Under the pieces are notes generated by a model, which had not been told where the DNA came from, ran no database searches, and saw nothing but the letters and a program-made list of their open reading frames with translations. Shown here one piece after another: positions 56,232 to 64,000 of a stretch of 64,000 nt of DNA (positions within the stretch are counted from its first letter, which is position 1; the number at the start of each line of letters is the position of its first letter). Location: NCBI RefSeq assembly GCF_019112545.1, contig NW_025064887.1, positions 509,448-573,447 of the forward strand. The letters run 5' to 3'. The position numbers were made by a program, and so were the translations under genes. This DNA is from Guyanagaster necrorhizus. Its lineage: Eukaryota > Basidiomycota > Agaricomycetes > Agaricales > Physalacriaceae.

Positions 56232-59200
56232 ATGAATTCTAATGCATTCGAACTATCCTCTAAAATGTCACATCAGATCTCCCCCTCCATGACATTTCTG
56301 CCTCTGTCCAACAGTCCTTCCAACCTGCAGAAGGACCCAGCTCTGAAAATATCCCTGAGAGCTCGACTGAGAAACATCCTAAAAAAAAAGAGGAGCAGCA
56401 CACATACTCCTCATGACCTCTGACAGCAGTCGTCTGAGATGCTGAAAACCCTTAGGCTACAGGGTTTCAATGACTTAGACCTGACACCCCCATTCTGTTC
56501 TCTCAGCACAGTATCCCAGCAATAAGGACAACAACCCCTATCCCTAGCACTGGCATTGGACACCATGCTAGAGACTCCTTGGATGCCCCATGGATGGCTT
56601 GAGGGACTGGAAATTCCAGGGGCCATAGATCCTGACAAACCATGTCAGCATGAAGCAGAAGTACTGACCACAGAGCAGGGGTCGATAATAACCCATACTG
56701 GAATGATGACAGTAATGAGCACCACTGGTGGCAAGCCACTGCCAACAAGGCTGACCGATTGGAGCATCACACAGTTAGCAGTAATTCTAGCTGAGCAGAG
56801 AGTGTATAAACAGTATCAGCAGGAACACAGCCAACTGACCCCACTACTATAGTCCTCCCCAGAGAGGACCAAATTTGATGTACCTATAATATTTCTGAGC
56901 ACAGAGAGGAGCAGACAAACATTGACAATGAGATCACAAGGGAGAATGCCCTCTTTGAATGCTATCTCCAAGCATGAGCAGCAGAAGAGAGAAGGAGAAA
57001 TGAGGGGAGTAGTCACATCAACACTCTCATTGAAACCACCACCCCCAACTCACCCTTCTGAGAACCTGCCATTCCCACCACTGAGCCCAATCTCTGAGCA
57101 GACTCTGACAAGGATCAGATGCAGCCTGATCTCAACAACAACTGCCTATTATCTTATGGGACCAATACTATTACAGAGACAGATAACATCCTGGTCAGAG
57201 GAAATGAGATATCAGACAGCAGAGGAACAATCAGGGGAGACAATGAAAGTATCAACCCCACCAGAGACCTCAAGAAGTTTCTCAACAGGAACTTCATGAC
57301 CTTTTTCCTCAACCTAAGATTTTATAGGAACTTCTGCTGATATCACAGAGCAATGGCACTAGGAGCAGCAACAAGTGTTGAAGAGCCACCAGAACAGCCC
57401 AAGCAGCAGCCTACTCCTTGACCTGAACCTGATGATGCTAGACCCAGCATGCAGCCCCAGTATGGCCATCTCGGAGGTCTACAACCTGCATGACAGTTCT
57501 CTCCTCGAGGGGGACATAAGCAGCAAGACCACCAGCAGGAACATGGACAAAGAGGAAGAAGAGGATCATGACGAGGTAGTCAAGGGTCCTCCACCTAACT
57601 GGATCAGCTCTTAGAACATACACATGCATGAAGAGAAGCAGAAAGAATTGGCATGGGAGGTGCACCAGAAGGATTTCATGAAATTGTATCAGAATAGTGC
57701 AACTACCTTATGGATAGACAATATCTGGTTGGTATCACCTATAGGACAAAGATATACTGCTGCTGATTATATCAAGCAGGAGGAAATTTTACAATATGCA
57801 GCCACTAAGCAGGCCATTTTTATTTATAATAAAAGATATCTAGGACATCAAATGCAGGCATTACTGTCATACAGGCCAAAATACAACACTACCCCAAGGC
57901 CTTGGATGCTGAATGTCATGCCATCCAAGCCAGCTAACATGGCACTGACAATCCAAACTATGTCATCAAGATATTCATTTGTCACCTCTGCTATCTGCAG
58001 CATGGCATCTCAGCTCACTCAGAGCCACCCTCCACTGAGCCCTCATTATTCAAACCTATGGAGATTGCTGATCTAGCAACCATTTGCTGGACAACCACCA
58101 CCAGATAAAGCTGAAGGCAGTAATAGACCCAAGGAGCCCATGCCAACAGAAGACAACCCTGTCACACTCACCCAAGGCTGGACCATCAAGAATGGTCAGA
58201 TTGTACAGAAGACAGTTCTCCCACTGGAAAGTCCCATTGCTGATGATGATTCTCTCCATTCCTTTCCAGGGCCTCTAAGCAGATGGTCAGGACCACCTGC
58301 TGGCAGGTGGCCAAACCTGATGCCTGCCCTTGACATGGAAGCTCAAATCCTTAACATCAAACCCATCCTCATATCTGAGCCCTGACTCTTTTGGAGGGCC
58401 TCTGATATATCAATCAATTCTTAGTCAATTGTGACCAATACTTTCAAGTATTCACATCATACTTTCTTGCTGACATGTACAAGATGATGTTTGTGGCAAC
58501 CCACATGGCTGATAAAGCAAAGACCTGGTGGATCCTGATTTCTTCAATGTTTTGGTCTACCACAAGGACCCATCACTGATATCCCTCATGATCAGTGTTC
58601 AAGCAAATGATTGTTGACAAATTTACAGACTCTGCCATCCAAGAAGTCCACAAACAAAAGATGAAGGACTTCTAAATAGTCAGCAAACTCGCTACTAATT
58701 ACTTTGATGAATTGGAGCAACTCAGCAAACTCACTGGAGTCTGGGACGATGTTGCTGATTCTGGATGAATAGTTGAGTACATGAAGATGAGAGTCCCAGC
58801 CTCCTATCTTATCATCATTTCTGACATCGGACAAGGAATTCCCATCAAATATGATGAATGAAAGGTCCGAATTATCACTATGTACAAAGAATGACAATGA
58901 CAGAAGATGAAATCAGCAACCCTATCATGGAGGGCATATAGAAACCAGGAACAAGGCCTGAAGCCTTCTGTTTCTACTATGACCTCATCCACCAAGCCTG
59001 GGGGCTCAACCCCAACTTCTTTCAGTGAGAAGCAAACCAGTATGAGCATGACATTTACTGGAACAGATCAGCCAATAGATGTGGATTGTCTCAAGAAAGA
59101 GGGAAAATGTTTCAATTGTGGCCAGAAAGGCTACATAGCATGAAACTGTCTCCAGAAGAAGAATAAACACATGTGGGAAGAAATTAAGATGCAAATCGCA

Positions 59201-59270
59201 GAGTTAATGAAGGAGGACCAAGATCTTGGGTCTGAAGCCAAGCCCAAGGAGGTAAAAGATGAGACCGAGC
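56232..59270 (+). pseudogene. decayed ORF1/Gag of element C
   Basis: ORF1 blocks include MDTMLETPWMPHGWLEGLEI (56,556) and NNNCLLSYGTNTITETDNIL (57,130), then a helical segment YTAADYIKQEEILQYAATKQ (57,750). The Gag part reads MPTEDNPVTLTQGWTIKNGQ (58,140) and further capsid remnants. The zinc knuckle at 59,108-59,149 has His changed to Tyr and an Arg codon changed to TGA, both C-to-T. Confidence 0.75.
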
Positions 59271-59874
59271 AGTAAGCAATTCTACTGACTCAGCTAAATT
59301 ATTAACAAGTGAACTGTCATCTACAGCTGTAGACCAGACTGACATTACTTCTGTAGCTATATCACCTATGTCTAAATTATGCATGCATTCAAATATATCC
59401 AACAATACCACTTCTGCAACAGAATCATCTAAAGAATCGAAACAGGATATTCAACTGCTGATGTATGGCTGAACAAGGATAGAGAGTCCTAAAACTGGTA
59501 AGTCCTTACTAAAAGTTCACTAAACTAATACTTTAAAAGATACTCAATCACTAATGGGCTGAACAGGAGTAGAGGATCCTATTGGTTGGCTAAAACTATT
59601 TGATACCAAATGGACTTGGTGGGCTATCAAAGATGCCAGGAACAAAGAAGCAATGAAGGCTGTACTTAAGAATTGAGTACACAAGATCCAAGCTGAGGAA
59701 GTGATCAACAATATGATCACTGGAATATAAGCTGCCAAAAGATGTTGAGCCTTAGAATGGCTCAATGAGCTACATGGATCACAAAAATTTATCTGATGAT
59801 CCAAATCTCCAGGACAAGACTTACTAGCCAAAGCCCAGATTGAAACATTAACATCTTGATCTATCTATGCAGTC

Positions 59875-62800
59875 ATGGCCCTGATTGACAGTGGCTGCAT
59901 GGAGAGTTCAATTAATCAAGCTTTCATCGAGAAGTATGAACTTCCCACTCAAGCTATGGCAGTACTGATTCCAGTCTATAATGCAGATGGGACAAAGAAC
60001 CAAGCTGGATCAATCACCGAATATGTTGAGCTTAGGCTCACTATTGGCAATCATTCAGAACAAATCGACTTGGCAGTAACTGACTTAGAGACCAAAGAAA
60101 TATTCTTTGGCTTTGATTGGCTGATTCGACACAATCTGCTAATTAATTGGAAAACTGGGTGCATCATTTTTGCTTGATGCCATTGTCAGAAGGTTCCATT
60201 TGAACTACCAGATGAAGACTCTGAAGACTAGTGGGATAAAGAAATGAAAGACAGTAAAACAATTCTTGCTATCAATTTCCAAAAGGCCATTAACATTCAG
60301 ACAATACACCATGCTAATGACCTAGCAGCAAAGGCCAATGCTGAGAAGGAGAAGAAGATGTTTAAAGAACTGATATCTGAGTGGGCATGGGACTATCGAG
60401 ACTTATTCAGAAAGAAAAGTTTTGATGAATTACCCAAACTAAAATCTTGGGACCACACCATTGAACTGATCCTCAATGCAAATGCCAACCTAGATTGCAA
60501 GTGTTATTCACTTAGCAACAATGAACAACAGGAGTTAGATAAGTTTCTTAAGGAAAGCTTATCCAGTGGAAGGATTTGATTATCAAAATCACCAATAGCA
60601 TTGCCCTTCTTCTTTGTCAAAAAGAAGGATGGAAAGCTCTGACCAGTGCAGGATTATTGGAAGCTCAATGAGATGACAATCAAAAATCATTACCTACTCC
60701 CTTTAATTTCAGAGTTAATGGACAAACTCTGGAGCACCAGATATTACACCAAACTAGATGTTCAGTGGAGATATAATAATGTATGCATCAAAGAAGATGA
60801 TGAGTGGAAGACTGCCTTTTGAACAAACTGAGGTTTGTTTAAACTGACAGTTATGTTCTTTGGACTTACAAACTTGCCCACCACATTCCAGTGGATGATG
60901 AATGATATCTTTAAAGATCTCATTGCCACTGGGAAGGTCACAATTTACTTGGACAATATTCTGATTATGTCTAAGACCAAGAAGGAGCACTGAAGGCTAG
61001 TATGATAAATACTAGCTTTAATAAGAAAACATCAACTTTTCCTCAAAACCGAGAAATGCGAATTTGAGGTATTAGAAACTGAATACCTCAGAGTCATTAT
61101 TAGCAAAGAAAGCATCAGAATAGATCCCATCAAGATTACTGAAGTAACTGAGTGGCCAGAACCAACCAAGAAGAAGGAACTACAATCATTTTTAGGGTTC
61201 ATCAACTTCTACTAATGGTTCATTCGAGACTACAGCAAAATAGTTCAACCTATGACACAATTAACCAGAAACTCCCCATGAACTTGGGAAATTTCACAAC
61301 AAGCAGTGTTTAACAACCTCAAACACTGCCTAGCCAAAGATGTCATCCTAGCCATACTGAGTCAGGATGAGAAATTTAAAGTGAAAGCTGACTCCAGTGA
61401 AGATACAATTGGAGCAGTGCTCTCATAAGAACAGGATGGCAAATGGCAACCAGTCACCTTTATGTCAAAGGCACTCACCATGACTGAGCACAACTATGAA
61501 ATCTATGACAAGGAACTTCTTGCCATAATGTTGGCACTTACTGAATGGCAGCATTATCTTATTAGAGCAGTTCAGACTTTTGAAATTTAGACAGATCATC
61601 AGAACCTGTGATATTTCTGACACCCCCAAAAACTTAATCACTGACAAGCCTGATGGGTCATGGAACTGTCACAGTATGAATATACATTACACCACAAGCT
61701 GGGTGCAACTAATAAGAAGGCCAATTTCCTTAGCCAAAGAGCTGACCATGACTAGGGAGGGGACGACAATAAAGAAGTTGTACTCCTACAGCCAGAACAC
61801 TTTCATGCAATGATCATGCCAATGGAAGAGGAGATGCATAAACATATCAAAAGTGCCACTAGGGACCCCCACAAGTGGGATCAATGAATTGCTCCATCAT
61901 TCAATCATAAATAGAGGCTAAAGAAAGAAGGAGGATTGATCAGATATGACAAGTGAATCTATATCCTAAGGGACCTGAGTCTCTGTGGTGATATCATTGC
62001 CACCTATCATGATCATGCACTGGCAGGACATTCTGGAATCACCAAGACAAAAGAATTAGTCTTGAGAGAGTATTAGTGGCCTAAGATAGACTATGATATC
62101 ATCCAATATGTCAAAGCATGTGAGGTTTGCCAATGAGGCAAAACTTCAACATAGCCCAGAGCAGCTCCACTCCACCTGAATGAGATCTCTTCATTGCCAT
62201 GGACTCACATCTTGGTAGATATGATAACCAGACTTTCCAAGAGTGATAGCTATGATACAATCATTGTTATAGTTGATCACTTCTCAAAAGTGATCATCCT
62301 GATCACCTGTTCAACAGAATTAACATTGGAGGGATGAGCTAAAGTCCTACAAGATGAGGTATATGCAAAATATGGCATGCCTCAAGTAGTGATTTCAGAC
62401 AGAGGCCCACAATTCATATCCAAATTCTTGGATGACCTATACCAACTTCTCAATATTAAACAAAATGCATCAACAGCATATCACTCACAGATGGATGGTC
62501 AGACAGAATGGGCCAACCAGAAAATTGAAAAGTATCTTTGACTTTTCATTAACTACCAGCAAGATGATTGGATGGAATAGCTTGCACTAGCTGCTTTCCA
62601 ACATAACAACAGGATTCACTCAGCAACTGGCAAAACACCTTTCTTTGTCAACTATGGACAAAACCCATCAGTTGCACAAAATGAATGGATACACACAATG
62701 ACCCCAGCATCATCAGATTTTGCAAGCACAATGGCAAAAATCCATGAAGAAACAAAGGTAGCACTTGAAAAGGCAGCAACAGCTATGAAAAAACAGTATG

Positions 62801-63270
62801 ATAAACACTGAAGGGATGCCCATAAATATACAATCAATGACAAGGTTTGGCTTGATACAATAAACCTATATCTTCTGTGCCTCAAACAAAAACTGGCAGA
62901 CAAGTGAACAGGACCATTCAAAGTCATCACCAAGATTGGCAGCTCTGCATACAAATTGAAATTACTAGTGATATGGAAAATTCATAATGTTTTCAACAAG
63001 ACACTATTAACACTATACATCATGCCCATCTTTCCAAACCAGGAATGACCACACCCACCACTACTAGAATTAATCGACAATGAAGAACACTATGAAATCA
63101 ACAAGATGCTAAACCACAAAACACAAAAGGTTAAAGCATGAGGTGGAGGCATAAAAACAACCATTGACTACTTGGTCAGCTGGAAAGGCTATGGGCTAGA
63201 ATCAAACCAATGGGTCAATGAAAAATACATGAATATGGAGAAGATAATACATGACTATGAACAATGAATC
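59875..63270 (+). pseudogene. decayed pol of element C (PR-RT-RH-IN-chromodomain)
   Basis: The protease MALIDSGCMESSINQAFIEK (59,875) keeps the catalytic DSG. The RT has YLDN at 60,946-60,957, with the second catalytic Asp now Asn. RNase H keeps YDKELLAIMLALTEWQHYLI. Integrase has YVKACEVCQ-stop-GK, VDMITRLS with its Asp, VISDRGPQF and QMDGQTEWANQKIEKYL. The chromodomain reads EEHYEINKMLNHK and TTIDYLVSWKGYGLESNQWV. Stops replace Arg and Gln codons at many family-conserved sites. Confidence 0.88.
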
Positions 63271-63536
63271 AACAGAGTGGATGCAGAGAGGGTCATGTTC
63301 AACATTATCTCTGAAGAAATATATCGATCTGTCACCAGCAGAAGACATGTAGCGAAGGGCAAGGTCCATGACAGGGAGAGTGAAGATGCTGATGCTGTGA
63401 TAGACAAGCCAGAAATAGTGCAGCAGACAGGACTAGAGCATCTGCCATCTGCGGGGTGACAGTCCTACATCACAAATGGACCAGGAGACTTATCTCTAAA
63501 TTAACCATCAGGATGATAGTCTTAAAGAGGGGGTAA

Positions 63537-64000
63537 TATTATGATTTTTCTTATTTTCTTTTTTTTTTTCCTTAGAAATGACCTCTATCTTTGCTTAGTC
63601 AGGGCACTTAGGCCAGTGCTTAGGATCATGGGAAGGCTTAGTCAGCAGCCCAATTGATCATGGTCTAATCACACTGCTGTGCACTGTGAAAGGAAAGACA
63701 ATACTCCTTTTGTCACAGACTATAGCACAGCAGACAACAGCACAACAGCAAGACAACAGCTTTTGTGGAGAGCCTAGCAACAGCAGGGGTAACAGCTCTA
63801 TGAGAGACAATATCTTTTGTGAAACACTTATTTATAGCCAGATAACAGAACAGTATTTAAGTAGTGCAGTTTTTGCTGTAGTAGCTTCAGCTTTGAGCTA
63901 AAGTTTATTCTCTACCATTCTATCTCAAGCCACTTGCAAATACCTTGATCACACACTGCTAATAGCACATCAGTGAACTCTAACAGTATAATCTGAAGTG
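63537..64000 (+). repeat. 3' LTR of element C, truncated by window end
   Basis: The LTR begins TATTATGATTTTTC directly after a TTAAAGAGGGGGTAA purine tract and follows the 5' LTR over its whole visible 464 bp, differing mainly by transitions. About 55 more bases are expected outside the window. Confidence 0.9.

Larger units (their letters stand above)
55504..64000 (+). mobile_element. Ty3/gypsy chromovirus C, plus strand, 3' LTR cut by window end
   Basis: The order is 5' LTR 55,504-56,021, primer region, ORF1/Gag 56,230-59,270, protease 59,875-60,177, RT about 60,570-61,220, RNase H 61,370-61,810, integrase 61,960-63,040, chromodomain 63,080-63,270, purine tract near 63,526, 3' LTR from 63,537. 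It is inserted into element A in the opposite orientation; the base pentamer before it is AATAT (55,499-55,503). Coding capacity is destroyed by many stops. It is the same family as A by LTR and internal similarity. Confidence 0.92.

Noticed and set aside
1..64000. CRISPR arrays, bacterial operons, rRNA
   Set aside because: There are no regularly spaced identical repeats, no Shine-Dalgarno-led operons and no rRNA. The intron-rich genes are eukaryotic.

Overview
The window is fungal nuclear DNA, most likely from an agaricomycete basidiomycete. The left part is gene-dense, with many spliceosomal introns of about 45-60 nt starting GT and ending AG. The right part is a retrotransposon nest. There are no bacterial operons, rRNA, convincing tRNA genes or CRISPR arrays. 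All gene models are read by eye; intron borders were chosen so that frame and family motifs join.

Bases 1 to about 39,060 hold single-copy housekeeping genes. In order these are: a Sam37/metaxin-like 3' end, a TLC-domain membrane protein, a mitochondrial thioredoxin, a GPI-anchored cupredoxin-like protein, a tentative small gene, two tandem heterotrimeric G-protein gamma subunits with different CAAX ends, a coiled-coil protein of unknown role, an anoctamin/Ist2 homologue, eIF2B beta, the mitochondrial GTPase Guf1 (EF4/LepA), a myotubularin phosphatase, the GPI mannosyltransferase Gpi10/PIG-B, a branched-chain aminotransferase, a Trm2-type tRNA (uracil-5) methyltransferase, a 125-residue unknown protein, the KH protein Pno1/Dim2, ribosomal protein eL14, a DUF3835/Uri1-like protein, and a large SAP-like plus TKL-type kinase. 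Several neighbours are divergent with only 50-160 bp between start codons. Functional themes are ribosome and translation (eIF2B beta, eL14, Pno1, Guf1, Trm2), membrane and lipid biology (anoctamin, TLC, myotubularin, Gpi10) and signalling (two G gammas, kinase).

From about 39,070 the DNA becomes poor in CpG and full of stop codons that look like C-to-T decay. A Ty1/copia remnant (RNase H, minus strand) is cut by a Ty3/gypsy chromovirus (element A, minus strand). A is in turn cut by two further chromoviruses: B (minus strand, 44,344-52,508, two LTRs, 5-bp target duplication GTCTA) and C (plus strand, from 55,504, its 3' LTR running off the window). Retracing B's insertion rejoins A's gag-protease linker, matching the same stretch in C. 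The missing 5' end of A should therefore lie beyond base 64,000.

The most notable observations are these. (1) In B, 13 bases just inside the 5' LTR are perfectly complementary to 13 bases inside the LTR, about 30 bp downstream of a TATTTAAG box, which suggests Tf1-like self-priming. (2) The kinase has Ser at the usual VAIK lysine but a Lys in the glycine loop at the position WNK kinases use. (3) The two G gamma genes are a tandem pair. (4) All three chromoviruses carry an unrecognised conserved N-terminal Gag extension.
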